64,000 bases of DNA from Amoebophrya sp. A120 (lineage: Eukaryota > Sar > Dinophyceae > Syndiniales > Amoebophryaceae), in NCBI GenBank assembly GCA_905178155.1, contig CAJINV010000012.1, forward strand, positions 1,112,004 to 1,176,003, in the 5' to 3' direction. Shown here piece by piece: positions 10,443 through 23,000 of this stretch. The notes beneath the pieces were generated by a model. That model saw nothing but the letters and a program-made list of their open reading frames with translations. It did no database searches and was not told where the DNA came from. Both the position numbers and the translations under genes were made by a program. The stretch's first letter is position 1. Each line of letters begins with the position of its first letter.

Positions 10443-11216
10443 CTATACGGGTTTCCAGTTCGACGGGCTGATCGGCGGCGTGTCGGCCTGCTCCAGCAGC
10501 CCCTTGATTTCGTGGCCGCTCCAAACCATTTTTTTCGCACGGTCCTCCTCCATTTTCTTCTCCGCGGCCACCAGGGCGGCGGAGGAAATGAACAGCTTCT
10601 GCGCAGTCTTGGTCATCCTGGACAGCAATAAGATGAACCTGTTCGAAATTGTAATTGAATATTGGTCGTTCACCTGCATTAGAAATTAAAATGATGACTT
10701 CGCAGAGTGCAGCCGTACTTTAAGTAATAAATTTCTGCAGCGCACAAAGTAAGCGGCACCGATCCCGCCACGCATCTTTGATGTTAATGTTGATGATGCT
10801 GATACATACTAAAGCATGCTACTTGCGCTTATGAATTAAAAGTCAATCGCTATATAACAATCAGAATACCGGACGCCTGACGGTTCTGCTAAGTGCTGTG
10901 GAAGGATGGGACGAAAGATGTTGCTCTACTTGTGTCGAAACAACTCAAGACGGTGAGTGCCTGTTATTCGAGTTGTTCTTTGCGTTTTGGTTTCTTTCAT
11001 CAAGTCAGCATCCGTTTCTAAAAAACGAGATGAAAATGAGAGATGATTAAAGCAAAGCGCTTGATTTATAATCGTATTCACTGTTACCTCGTCGGCTTCT
11101 ACTGAAATCCGAAGGAATGCCATAAGAGAAGAGTTCCTGCGGAATCCAAAAAAAAAATCCGATACCTTTAGCTTCACGTGAGCGGTTGCGTTTCGAAGGT
11201 TGCGCTGCGTCTCCAC
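10443..11216 (-). CDS. Small helical protein, 119 aa, two exons
   Basis: Not recognised. Exon 1 11216-11088 (METQRNLRNATAHVKLKV...) and exon 2 10673-10443 join at a GT-AG intron (10674-11087, donor GTAACAG, acceptor TGCAG). The join gives SVEADEVNDQYSITISNRF in frame. The second exon is amphipathic and helical, with Lys/Glu-rich AEKKMEEDRAKKM, ending NWKPV and TAG. 360 nt in total. The single intron and clean frame support it; no family resemblance seen. Confidence 0.5.
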
Positions 11217-12094
11217 CGGACGAGTGCGCTATTTTTGTTGTTTTCCTGTTGCTCCTGGGAACAAAAAAGAAAAAAATCCTGCTTGTAAGGTTGCTGTTTT
11301 GGGACCATAATATAAAAGTACTTTGACGTCACAACTTGTCCACACTTCTACAGGGATGTGGATGACAATCTACTTGGTTCGGCTTTATTCGTATCTCTAA
11401 CAGCCCGGCCTCTATCTTCCTACAGCAACGTACGCAACGAGTACGAGTCTTCGCACGAACCGCTTGCTCTTGATGATGTAGAACGATGCGCGATCGCGAC
11501 GGGGAAGTCTAGGCTTTTCAACGAGGAGGACTTTTGGACGTCATCGTATTTGTACGCTCACGAGACCCTAAATTCGTCCTACTGGGCGACGACGTGACGA
11601 GTTAGTACGATCGGGCGATTATAGAACAAATCATCATCTATTCGGCTTTGCACTGGCACGATACTATTACTAGTATGACCGAAAGTGTCTACGAACGGCG
11701 CGTTCGCTTCTACGATGTTTTTATCTTATTAGAGTGGCGTTGCAATTGATGAATGTATTCTGTTCAGCGGTGTCGCCTTAGAATGTCCTTCGGGGAGTAG
11801 CGCTGCAATTATTTGCTTCAGCTTGAAAATTCACGTTTGCAGAACGAACAGCCAGCGTAACAATCATGACAGTGCCTGTGGTCTAACAGTGGCGCGTCTT
11901 TGGATTGACAACCTGCCGGATGTACAACATTTGTCTTTTTGTAGAACAAGTCAAGAAGTACGCACTATACCCTCCTCGTGCTTATTGTATAATACGACAC
12001 GAGCGAGAAGAAACGCACAGTTGCACACACCGTGGCGAAAAGAAAACAAATCCGCAGCAGGGTAGTTACATACTCGGCTGCAGCTGTGCCAAGA
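11217..12094. other. Intergenic, one unsupported ORF
   Basis: A plus-strand ORF at 11358-11597 (MDDNLLGSALFVSLTARPLS...) has fairly even composition, but no splice context or family resemblance. No repeats recognised here. Confidence 0.3.
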
Positions 12095-12672
12095 TCTTCT
12101 GCCCTGCTCGCAAGCACCTCTTCCTTGCTGCGTGGGAGGACCAGGATCAGAATCTGCGAAATCCGTTTGACCCATTGATCTCCTTGGCTGGGTCCAGGTT
12201 CACGTTCCGATCTTCTTGTTCAGATATTTATAAGTAGGTGACACTTTCGATTCTCGCATCCACTTCGACAGCTTGGCCTCAGAAAAATGCCGTGTCGGAA
12301 CGAGGCCAGCTACTCGAGCTCGTGGTCTTTCAAACAAGTGTCAATAAATATTAAGGGGGCTCTCTGTGATACGCCGACGAGCAAAAGCAGTTCATTGTTG
12401 ATCTCCCTGGACGCGACAGTTTGGACGTAACATGGGTTCATCTGCTCATCCTTTTGTGTACTTAGCTGAAAGATGAAGATCGGGATCGGCAACGAAACAC
12501 TTCATGAAAAAATGCAACATCGATCGTGGAGGCCGAGTGTGGCCATGATCGACTACTACTACGATTGATCCAAGGGCCAGAAATAGTAGAGAAGGTGGTC
12601 TCTGTAAAATAAAATCGCTGTCTTTCCAAAGCAGAACATGAGGAGCGTCGACTCAAGTAGACGTAGATCGGC
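12095..12672. repeat. Dispersed repeat copy 2, with a decayed gene start
   Basis: Parallels 8078-8612 at high identity, including the antisense start MGQTDFADSDPGPPTQQ at 12175, which matches the N-terminus of the gene at 8157. Similarity ends at 12095, about 26 codons in, so this is a broken 5' gene fragment rather than a second gene. Confidence 0.7.
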
Positions 12673-12759
12673 TGCAACAAGGCCATGTCACGATGAATCC
12701 AGAATGTACCAAATATAGCCGCCGAGGCGGGGGTAGTGAGGTCCAGCGGGGTCTTTTTG

Positions 12760-13330
12760 CCAGACTGGACGACGCTGGGCCTTTTTGCTCTTTTCAGAGG
12801 AGAAACGCTTTCCCGCACGCTATGGCCCCAGAAGGGCCTCCGCCAGGGTCGGCCCTGTGGGCCGCCAAAATCGGGACCATAGCATGCGGGTTGGCCTGCT
12901 GCTTTTGGCGAGGTTTGCGTCCTTTGGTTTTTTTTTGTTGAAAAGCCGCGCCCCTGCCGCCTCCTGAATCGAAACGCTTTCCCGCATGCTATAGCCACCC
13001 AAGGGCCCCCACCAAGCCCGCCGCCCTGGGCGCCCCACATCGGGCCCATAGCATGCGGATTGGCTGAGATTTTGGCGAGCTTTCCGCCTTTTGTTTTTTT
13101 TTGTTGAAAAGTCGCACTTTTTGGATTGTTCCCCGCATTACAAATGCCCGTTTTTGGTGGCCGTCTTTGCGACCTCCAAAAGTGGCCAAAAATGGTGGCC
13201 ATAGCATGCGGATTCGCAGCTTTTTTCGGCTTGGCATTTTTTCGGCGCCCCTTTTTGGGCGCCCCAAATCGGCGGAATTAGGTGCGCTGGGCGCCTCAGA
13301 AGGGCGCCCCTTTTGCCGGCTCCTCTGCGT
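12760..13330. repeat. Tandem palindromic repeat, about three units
   Basis: Units of about 170 bases share CGCTTTCCCGCATGCTAT, a GGCCC-rich core, CCATAGCATGCGGATTGGC and GTTTTTTTTTGTTGAAAAG. Each unit is itself a diverged palindrome, with the GCATGCTAT end mirrored by ATAGCATGC. Units lie near 12790-12950, 12970-13110 and 13130-13260. A 246-codon ORF across it has the biased composition of the repeat and is not believed. Confidence 0.75.
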
Positions 13331-14753
13331 CGTTTTTTAGATCGGCGACCGATAGAATCCGCCGGCGATTCGGTGCCGACACAGCCAGAGCCGACTGATA
13401 AATGGGAATTTTTTATGTCAAAAAACGCTTCCGGCCGATTGAAAACTGCCGGCCGTTTTGCTGTCTGGCTGTCAAAAAAACTCCCCGGTTAGAACCGTTC
13501 GGTGACCTCACTACATAGATATGAAAACTAAACAGGTCACAAAAAAAAAATCTCTAGAACAACAAGCTCCTGGGAATTCAAACTGTCCTTCTCGGACGTC
13601 GAGCAGGAGGTGGTGCGAGGTGATCAGAGTCGGGCTCAAGATCAAGAACGTAGTGGTCTTTTGCAATTGTATTCTGTAACCGGGAACCACGAAACCAGTC
13701 GGCTTTTGTTCATGGTTGTCGGAGCTAATCCCGAACCAAAACACACGAATGCTGAACACTATCGATCGCCAGACCGTAGTTGTAGTTCCACTGTCATTGT
13801 AACAATGACAAAGTGTTTGCTGCATGAGCATTCCTTATGTGGTTGGAAATCTATAGCGCATCATGCGTAATTCGTATGACTCAAGGACTGCGGAGTACGA
13901 CACGGGGGCTTTGAGGAATCGCATTCATCTTCACACATGTAGCACATCTGTAACATTCCATTTGCTTTGTACTGCTGATTGTCACATTTTTATATATATG
14001 CATTGTCTTCTCTCTTTGTTTTCTTGTTTTCTTGTTTCGTTGTTGTCTTGAGATCTGACAGTTTTTGGTGATTTACCACCATTCTGGGTCGAGTGTTGAG
14101 CACTTTCTCGCTGGACAATGTGCATACGCTGACAATGGTGTACGTGATCGTGAAAATCAAGAATTGATGCTTCACGGAGGAGTTCTCGTCTGTCCCAAGA
14201 CTATAATTTTCTTCGTATCTAGTACAATTATACAAAATACTTATCTCCCTCTTTCAATAAAACACCTGTCCGCCCTTAGTGTTCAAGAGATCAAAGACCA
14301 ATCCCTATCCACCGATCAACCCATCGTAAGTTTTCAGCGAATGACAAAGATCCGCCAAAGCCGTCGCCACGTGACAGAGATGACAGACGGCGTTTTTACA
14401 ATGAAGAGATACTTACTTTAAACTGGCGTTTCTACAAGCAGCTTCCGTCATTTCAAACGCTGTCGTGCAAACTCTTGCACCTCCTTCTAGAGCATGATTA
14501 TACATTTTTAGAGCTAACTCTTGCACCTACATTCAACAGCATGATTATACTTTTTTAAAGCTACAGGTTGGATCAGTAGGACAAGTGTAGTTTATTTCTC
14601 ACGACTCTTTTTGATTTTATTCCACCTCCCGACGAGACGCAAGAATTGCTTGTTCCCTCGTTCAAGTGCGTCGAAATTGTTCGTCTGCACGGACGGCATC
14701 TGCACGAAGGTCTACTTCGCATCATGGCATGTTAGACGACCATCGCGGAATTT
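13331..14753. other. Intergenic, low-complexity patches
   Basis: 13350-13500 is a short GCCGGCGATT/GGCCGATTG-rich stretch. 13560-13850 resembles part of 8590-8720. ORFs on both strands near 14000-14420 overlap each other and show no domain; no gene is supported. Confidence 0.35.
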
Positions 14754-17700
14754 TTACAGGGCGGCTCTAACTTCGACCTCCCCCCAATTGATATTTGTCG
14801 GGACGAGATTTTCCCGGATTTTCAAGGTCCCCTTCAGCCGCGCCATAGCCTTGGCGAAGCCGAGTTGCAAAGCGCCACGTGTACGCACCTCGGTCGCCTC
14901 TTCTTCGAACACCTGTTGCAGCTATGCATTGCAAATATCGTCCTCGATCTGGGTTAGCTGGATTTGTGATGCAGGATTCGTATGACTATAAGACTGCAAT
15001 CGGTCGTTGTGCTGCGTGAAAATACTTACTTTTTCTGAGTACCTTTTTGTCCTCGTGCTGAGCGGCAATTCTCCGGAATGCGACTTCTTTTCACGAGTGA
15101 GTCCGCAACTACAACCGGGCTTAGAAACTTGTTACGGTCATGCGTTATTTCATATTGCGGTTATTCCGTACCAAAAGGAGTTTTATTTAGACCTGTCATG
15201 CAAGAATAGACTCCACATGACAAGAACTTCGTCGTGCTTTTAGTTTTATCCCGCTGAGGACCCCGACTTTTTATATTTGCAGTTGGTAGCAACACGCTCG
15301 GTGAACTACGACTAGAAGCAGGCAACCCGCCCTCCTTGTCCGCCGCCCCTGTACACAAGCCCCTCACCCAGGTCGCTTTGCTATCCATCGCGAACTCAAC
15401 GGCCCTGACTTCAAAGGCGGCGGGGTCGCGCGAAATTATCCCCGCACTCGGTCGTCGGACGGCTCCACGTAGTGCGGCCCGTCCTCGCTCCTTCTCCTGC
15501 TGCTGCACGACATGGACATACGTGAGGTACTCCCCCACTAAGTAAAACTCGAAGGCTTCTAGGAAGTCCGCGCGGGCTTTCTGCAATTCCATGTCCTTCT
15601 CACTCATGTGGCTACTTTGCGGCTGCGCTCCCGCCCGCTCCTCGGGGTGGTCCCGGATCGCTGTAGCCGAATTGAGGATCTTTGTAGCCGCCTTCAGGAA
15701 AGTTTTCCTCGCGACCCCCTGCAGGTCACGGAAAGATCTATCAACTGCAACAATGTCTGAGTCTGGTGTCATGCACGTTTTGCATGAGCCATGATGTCTG
15801 CGGTGCATGCCGTAACATCACAGATTTTTTGAGGGATTCTTTTTCTTGATGCCTATTCTGCATGACAAATGCCCCTTCAGCATCCGCGTAGCAAAAGTCA
15901 CATTCTCTTTGCTGCTCGTCATGCAATACAAATTTTTTTAGCATCCAAAAACAGCATCACAAGTTGCATTCCTCCAGACCAAGACATTTTTGCATGTGAT
16001 AAGATCTTCGTGGACCGTAGTTCCGCTTGAACCACGTCGAGTACTGATTGTCGAATTTCGTGTAGTACTATCCAATGCAAATATAATGTCTGGGTCCGGA
16101 AGATTCCGAGCTTTGTCATGCATTTTTTCCAAGCTCCGCCAGGTCTGGAATGCAGGGCCTAGCGTCACAGGTTCTGCAGCCCCTTGGTAATGTCTTTTCT
16201 GCACGAGAAATGCCCTATCAGCATGCCCAGAGAAAAGCGCCTTTTGCAAGCCATGCAATACAGATTTTTGTGTGATCCGCAAAACGCATCACAAGTTCGC
16301 AGCCTTGTTCCAGACCAAGACATCTTTGCGATGCATATGTACCGCCGAAAAGCAGTGTCGTACGTTCCAACAAGCTTATAGTTGCTCGTGCCCGCGATTT
16401 TGTTTCTCGAGAAAGAGACGCTTTCGGGACTAGAAAACGTCCTGTTCTCCTCCTCTCGTTTCGCCACCCGGGATAGCGCCTCGTTTTGCCCGATATGCTT
16501 TGCAAATCATGTCTGGGCCTGGCAGATGAGTGCGATAAGGTTTGTCATGCTTGTCTGGTATGACTCTGAGGTATGTGAAGATCATGCAGCTGCCAGGTCG
16601 GTGTACAAAAAGTAAAAGACAGAGAGCCGCCTCCCTGTCATTATGAAACCGCAGGAGTAGTCTCCCATAATGTGGCATTAAAGATACGGAAAAAAATAAC
16701 GCGACACAAAAAGTTGTCATGCCATTGACTGCGTAGTGCAAAACTCCATCATCGTGAACAGTTGTGCAGCCTAGCAGGAGCGTCGTTACAACCACTTATT
16801 TCCACCAGAGGACCACACCAGCACAGACCCAGGGTCTCCACCAGACCCAACATTTTTATTTATGTTTGCATTCGATACCCGATAGCATAGGCGTATTTGG
16901 CGAGCAGCCTTCGCAGCACGAGATATTCAAAGGCTTCCGCGTCATCCTCAAAGATTGTCGCGTCGGCTACCGTTCTTTCTAGTCGTAGCTCAAAAGCACT
17001 GCGACGACGATGATCAAGCGGGGTGGGGGTCCCAGAAGCAGGACGAGCCAGAAAAGCAGTGTAAGGGGACGATAGGGTGGCAGCTCGATCTAGTTGTACT
17101 TGCCTTTCGTGATGTGCAGAAGTGATGTCCCAACTCGCCGGCCCGTGCGGATAATCACTTGCATCTTCTGAGCTTCTACTTCTATCAAGACAGGGCATTA
17201 AGCGTTGCCGCCACGACCGCCTTCCTCCGGTTGTACCACGACCACGGCCCTCCGTACTAGAGGTTGTAGTTCTGGGCGGCCTGTAGTTGACGACGTCAGA
17301 AGCGGTGGCGGTGCCTATCCATTGCAAATATCGTCCCTGGGGCGTGTCTGGAAGGATACGAACTTGTCATGCGTGTTCCGGATCATATAAACATCTAGTT
17401 GCATGGACGTATGACCACTTGCAAAAAATAACTAAAGGGGGCCACTTCTGGCCATGCTGCATTGGCTCATGCAGAATCATAGGAAGGCATCATCACCTAG
17501 AGGCTGCAAGCAGAGCTTGTGATGCTAGGCCCGGCATTCCAGATCCAGACGTGGTGGAGCAGGATCAGGAACTAGACCTTGGACGAAAATAAATCTGCAT
17601 GACAATAAAACTCGGAATCGACCCTCCAGACCGAGACCAGAACACGCTTGCATTTGATAGAGGTGCCGTGAATTGTTTGCAGAAATTCTTGTCCCGCAAA

Positions 17701-18081
17701 TTCCAAACGCTCAACTTGACCAACAACAGGAGGTTGCTGCAGCCCTTCTCCTCGATGATGCTCTTCAATATGGTTATGAGGGAAGTGCTGCTTTCGGTCG
17801 GGTGTTTGAGCGGGATGCAGGAGGGACTGACGCAGGTACAGGTTGCTCCTCTCGTCCGACCGAAAGCCAAATCCGAGCCCGGCAGCTTCACGACGATCAT
17901 CACGACCAGGACGATCATCCGTGGAGCTACCAGGACGATGAGGTCCCAGTCCTCGTGAAGAACGAGCCACGACCCCGGACGTCTGTCCGAGTTCCAAAAG
18001 CTGCAGTAGAGCAGCGACCCTCAGCAACATGGCAATGCCGCGACGAGAGCTGCGAGAGGTCATGGTCATCGTGAAGAACAT
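14754..18081 (-). CDS. Unknown secreted or membrane-targeted protein, 557 aa, 6 exons
   Basis: Not recognised. Exons: 18081-17662, 17309-16878, 16488-16339, 16064-16002, 15733-15289, 14917-14754, total 1674 nt with TAA at 14754-14756. All five introns are family A introners. The N-terminus has an Arg-flanked hydrophobic segment (RRGIAMLLRVAALLQLLELG, about residues 14-33) that looks like a signal peptide or anchor. Residues 40-250 are Arg/Ser/Thr-rich and low complexity. The more ordered part includes LRRLLAKYAYAIGQNEAL, then YYTKFDNQYSTWFKRNYG, then a helical stretch around FLEAFEFYLVGEYLTYVHVV. The C-terminal exon (FAKAMARLKGTLKIRENL) is helical. Frame closure over six exons is strong support; the role is unknown. 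Confidence 0.75.
14923..15288. mobile_element. Introner, variant of family A (intron 5)
   Basis: Left end TATGCATTGCAAATATCGTC; right end GACTTTTTATATTTGCAGTTGGTA. TSD GCAGC (14918-14922) and GCAAC (15289-15293), one mismatch. The sub-terminal GTCTGGAA block is replaced by CTCGATCTGGG, so it is a divergent subfamily. Confidence 0.75.
15739..16001. mobile_element. Introner, family A (intron 4)
   Basis: TIR TATCAACTGCAACAATGTCT. TSD AGATC at 15734-15738 and 16002-16006, exact. Splicing gives CGA AGA TCT TTC CGT. Confidence 0.9.
16069..16337. mobile_element. Introner, family A (intron 3)
   Basis: TIR TATCCAATGCAAATATAATG. TSD AGTAC (16064-16068) and TGTAC (16338-16342), one mismatch. The frame is kept if the shared GTAC is counted once. 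Confidence 0.87.
16494..16877. mobile_element. Introner, family A, enlarged (intron 2)
   Basis: Left end TATGCTTTGCAAATCATGTC; right end CATTTTTATTTATGTTTGCATTCGATA. TSD CCCGA at 16489-16493 and 16878-16882, exact. At 384 bp it is longer than its relatives, with extra interior sequence around 16590-16790. Confidence 0.87.
17316..17661. mobile_element. Introner, family A (intron 1)
   Basis: TIR TATCCATTGCAAATATCGTC; right end CTTGCATTTGATAGA. A 6-bp GGTGCC flanks it (17310-17315 and 17662-17667), offset two bases beyond the usual GATA end. The splice CAC GGC ACC GCC ACC is in frame. Confidence 0.8.
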
Positions 18082-18667
18082 AATTAAAATTGTAAAGTTA
18101 ATGTAAATGTTAAGTTAAACTCACAGTAATAAAGATCTACAGAAAAATAATTTTGTTTGGAAATAGATAGTACTATGTGTGGAAAAGCAGGTTGGGATAG
18201 GGAAGATTAGTTGCTTGTCAATAATTCGTCTTCAAATACGTAAAAGGGAAAGTTCTTTTGGGCGACAGTTGGTAAACCGCCAGCAAGAGTTTTTTAGGTT
18301 TTTTTTCGTCGCTTTATGTACAAGCTATGGTGGTTTGTCTTTGTTCTAGTTGTAGTTCTACTTTTCGTTTTCCAGCAAATAATAAACTGTACCAGTAGAG
18401 GCGCTCTTTCGGTTGATTTGCGGTGTTTATTCCCATTCTTGGTGCATCAAACGATCGTCCTCGCACTTTTCATTCACATTCTAGATGGTACTTTTGGTCA
18501 ACTACATTTTTGTCAGTGAAAAAATTCTACCGAATTATCCATCGGCCTAGACCGAGAGTGCACAGAGGCAGAAGAGTAGAGTAGATCCTGATCAATTATA
18601 CCGACATCTCTATACTTTTGCGATTTTCGACGATCGAAGATATTCTGCGGAGCTGTTGAAGACCTCC
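18082..18667. repeat. Intergenic, partly dispersed repeat
   Basis: 18440-18660 parallels 140-340 at the start of the window. 18082-18430 is AT-rich with no gene seen. Confidence 0.45.
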
Positions 18668-19059
18668 TTGTGGGGGTTCAGATCTTGTTCAGATCATATC
18701 AGTATCGGACGCTGATTCTCGCATCTACTTCTACAGCCTGGCTTCAGAAAAATGCTGTGTCACAACGATGAAACCAGCTGAGCTACTCTGGGTGGTCTTG
18801 TTTCAAGCCACTGTCAATAAGGGTCTGTATCATTGTCGACCAAAAGCACTTTGATTGTTGATCTCCAGGGACATTTGGACGTGGGCTTTCATCCTTTTGT
18901 GTCGTGCTGAAAAGATCGGCAAACAAACAGTTCACGAAATCAAATGCAACATCGATCGTCGAGGCGTGTGGCCATCGACTACGATTGATCCAAGGGCCAA
19001 AAATTATTTACAGGTAGCCTCTGCTGGAAAAAATCACTTCTGTCTTTCCAAAGCAAAAC
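18668..19059. repeat. Dispersed repeat copy 3
   Basis: A more diverged relative of 8078-8612 and 12095-12672 (GTTCAGATCTTGTTCAGAT, AATGCAACATCGATCGT, GGCCATCGACTACGATTGAT). It ends at a plus-strand ATG (19060). Confidence 0.6.
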
Positions 19060-19319
19060 ATGAGGAACGTCAACGTCGCCACCGAGAATTCGTTTGATCA
19101 AGACGTGGATCAGCATGGCATCGTGTCCTCACGAAGCCAGAAAAATAAAAAGATCAACAAACAAGAGACCGTAGCCGAGAGGACGTCGAGCGGCGTAACC
19201 CGGAAAAAAACAAAAGCACTCCTCAACACAGTAGCCGCCGTCGTCCCGCGGCCCACTGCATCGACAGTAGAAGCCACAGTCGCGCCAATTTTCCTCTCGC
19301 GGTCTTGCTCAAGTCTGCA
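19060..19319 (+). CDS. Possible first exon of a plus-strand gene
   Basis: ORF MRNVNVATENSFDQDVDQHG... runs to SRSCSSLQ, then a GT donor (CTGCAG|GTGATTATG) at 19320; read-through stops at 19404. It is Ser/Thr/Lys-rich with no recognised family. It would face away from the dispersed repeat, matching the decayed ATGAGGAGCGTCGAC in copy 2. No downstream exon could be defined, so this is weak. It would be one of very few plus-strand genes here. Confidence 0.25.
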
Positions 19320-19404
19320 GGTGATTATGTCATGTCTTGCTTTGATGTCAATGTGTGCATTTTCAATACATTCGTATTTTGGAGGGCATGAGAATGTTAT
19401 CTGA

Positions 19405-20077
19405 AATAGCATTTGATCATACCTGAGGACCACTGGGACAAAGACAGCTGCAGCTCATAAATTAGTTTCGCAACGCTCTTTTTTTTGTACATGACTACTG
19501 CTACATGGAGCGAATGTTTGGTACATAGCGGCGGTAGCTGCGTGTAAAAACTACTCCGAGGGGGTGTAATACAAAGCCGGGGGAAATGAGCAATAGAATA
19601 TAGAAACAAGGAGCGACGTTAGTATAATTTCGTGTACTTCTACTAGCAGCTGTGCTGGAACTACACTGGGGCGCAAAGCAGATATATACTGCAATCATGT
19701 AGTAGCGTAAAAAGCCCGGCGCCGCGTATCCATAATAGTACCTAGCACAGCCGTTTCTACTCCGTGGTCCATTTTTTGCTAAATAATCATAAATGAGTGA
19801 AAGTTCAAATTGTCCATTAAGCTCCTCCTCGCTCGGAAATTTTTTGTGTTAAGGAAAGAGTAGCGGTGAGCTAAACCAGTAGAATTTTACCATTAAGCCC
19901 ATTGGGTTGTTTGTTAAAATTTTGCATTTGCTGCTAAAGATCCTGGTAGTAGAAATAGCACGAGCACTCGCCACAGGTGGTGCTTCTTCATCAATTTTAC
20001 GTATTGATGATAAGTTACAGCATTTGTGTGTAAGTACTTCTTTTCTTCCCACCACGAAAAAACTCAAAAAGTATCCC
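19405..20077. other. Intergenic, nothing defined
   Basis: AT-rich with scattered short ORFs on both strands. No repeat or RNA gene recognised. Confidence 0.3.
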
Positions 20078-23000
20078 TCACACCGCCGCCCGTTTGATTT
20101 TCCGAATCCAATCCGAGAGGGGCCGCATCTCCGACTTCTTATCGGGGTACTGCTGAAGAATCTGCTGCAGCAGCGGTTCGAGATCCTGCAGAAAGGATTG
20201 CATTTCCTCTTTCCCTCCGCTGAAAAAATCCTGCCATATGGGCAGAAAGTCCTCGTTTTATCCTATGCAAAAACGTCCCCGCCCCATAGTCAAGATGGGG
20301 ACTCGGCTAGACAAGTCCACAAGTTTTGGCTGTTTTGCATGACAGATTTGGACTCGTAGTGCAGTGCTGTTTGAGCTAGCTCAGCAGCATCACAGACCTA
20401 GTATATCATGCTGATTCGAGCATGACAAATTCCAAAACACAACTGGAAAATGCTTCTCATGGGGCTCCGTATGAGAAACATTTTCAGCATTCAGATTTGC
20501 ATCACAACTCTGGGGTGGGGACGTTTTTACACAGGATACGTTCTCCGCTAACTTTGCGAATCCCTCTACGGCAACACCTGGAATTATATATTTTTGTAGT
20601 GTTGCGTCGTGGTATCTATTTCACATTGTCCCTGAGTTTATTCTTCAAATTCTTCTACAACTAGTACGACCTTCACGTCGAACTACCTCAGCAAACAACA
20701 ATAGATGCTACCGAGGAAGTCTATCTGGTAGTCCCCCTTCCTGGCGACCACGTGGCGCAAGACGAGATAAAGTATTCTGTGTTCCTTCAGTATCCAAGAA
20801 ATAAAAACGTTGCTATTGTAAATTTGTGATGCGCAACATGCAAAGTGATTGCGTCTGTCATGCTTGGCATGCATCGTAGGATCCATTAAAGGGCGTTTTC
20901 GCGTACGATCTGCGCATGACAGGTTTTTGCTGTCATGCCAGACAAATTTGTAATGCTGTTCCTCCAAAAAAGTTACACCTACAATGTTTTTTTCTTGGAT
21001 ATTCAGCTTCGCCAGGAGCTCCCGGTTGTTCAGTTGCTCGGCGTGCTTCATGAGGGCCGTAAAGTAGTAGATGACCACATTTTCCTGGGATTTCAGACTC
21101 TCCTTGTACACGTTGTCACCCTTCCTATCGTGCGCGGTTGTGAGGACCTGACGAGAGGACATTTCGTTCATGATCTACTTCCGTATTCGTATTGATTCAC
21201 TTTTGTCATGCCAGCATTGCAGTTGGAAGCGAGAAAAGCGTGCCAACGTCCATGCAAAGAAGAAAGTAAGTATACTATACCGTGGCGATATGCTCGATGA
21301 GCAGAATGCAGTCGGTGAGCTGCAGCGTCTCCACGTGCATAAAGCCCCGAAGCAGTAGGAGCCCCAGCGATTCTTCAAACAGATTGCATTTCCGTATTGC
21401 AGCGGGCCTAAAAATGTTTATTGGACAATTTCGTTTCCAACTCATAGTAGATGCCACAACCAGTAGAAGCAAAGCGAACACAATGCTGCGCAAGGAACTA
21501 CTTACTTTCACGCCACAACACATTCACATTCCTGAAAGAAATCATAATGATATCAGAAAAAAGGAATCCAAAGTCCACACTAGAATCTGATTCTAGTGTG
21601 GGTTGATTATCAACAGTACTCGTCCATGTTCAGCTGCGCGCATATCTCTCGGAGTCTCCTGTCCTGCGCTATCGTATCCCCCACGGCAAACTGCCACTCT
21701 TTGTAGTCTATCATCATCCGGAGGCAGACATTCACTTTCGCTTCCTCTACCAAAATCCTAATCGCGTCTTCGTGCGCCGCTTGGTCCCACAACGTGCCCT
21801 CGGAAGTAGAAACGCGACCTTGGAATTACAGTTGTAACAGAAGGTTTAGGGATAGAGAATTCTTCTTGTCACCATCTGCACCTGCATGGTCGCCCTATCT
21901 GTCATCAACATGCAAATATATGCGAATGTGATTTCGTCACTCACGTTTGAGTAGCAACAATGCGCCACGATAACTACATGAACTTCTACAAGCAACGTGT
22001 CACTGGATCTACCTTTCTGCTCCGCGACGCTTTCTTCACTTGGTATCAGTGACTCCAGCTGTGCTAGCCGCGATAACTGCTCCAGCGAATCCACCAGAGT
22101 GAGCCAGTTCATGCACAGGACCTATCAAATGCAAATATCCCTGGATGTCTGCAAGAATGCAAGTCTGTCATGCTTGTCTGGCATGACTCTCAAACCTGTG
22201 ATGCGTGAGCACGAGAAGGCTGTCGTCTTGCGTGTTCCGCATGACATGCGGAATACGCAACACCTAGCAGCCCAAAAATTTGTCATGCTTGGCTGCGTAT
22301 TGCAGTGCGAATATCTTTCATTTTTAGCACTACCACTTTCCAGACCCAGACATATTTGCAACGCATAGGACCGGGTGTATCCTCAATTGTCGGACGCACT
22401 GCCGCGCGGCCTGTATCAAAAGGAAGAATCACCCCTCCGCATATCGAAAGCGAAATTTGTGATGCTGTATTTGAGTACACAAAGCGACTTGTATTGCTAG
22501 AAGGCCAAGAGCCGGAGTTGTGGCCTCATTTGCAGGCAATTTGTCATCGTGTTTCCCAGTTCCAGCTGCCTCCTGTCATGCTGAAGATGCAAGGCCTTCC
22601 CACGCCACCCTGCACTACAGTCCGCGTCTTTTCCCTTCTAACATGACAAAGCTGTTTTGTGTACACAAATCCAGCATCAGAAGTTCCGTTTTGATATGGG
22701 GAGGGGGGATTTTTCTTGTTGATAGCCTGGGCTCGGACTTCCGATGCATCCGACGTGCGGTCGTCGTCCGACTTGGTCTGCGATTCGTATTTCTGCGATT
22801 TTGTCTTGAACATCACCGTCATTTGGGGGTGGATGACGAGGGAGATTGGTTTTTCTTTTTACAGGCGGTGTTTAAACAATAAACCTTGTTCCGAGATGAA
22901 GATACCGCCGACTCATGCGTGGAGAGAAAAAATGCCGACCCCGGATGTCTGGAATGAGCTTGTTCTCCCAGGTGTCGGCGGGCGCTTCCGCGGCAGGCCG

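Noticed and set aside
12462-13202. 246-codon minus ORF
   Set aside because: It runs through the palindromic tandem repeat, and its sequence repeats with the DNA units.
19110-19433. Minus-strand ORF with hydrophobic stretch opposite the 19060 candidate
   Set aside because: Overlaps the plus-strand ORF; no splice context or family support for either strand's version.
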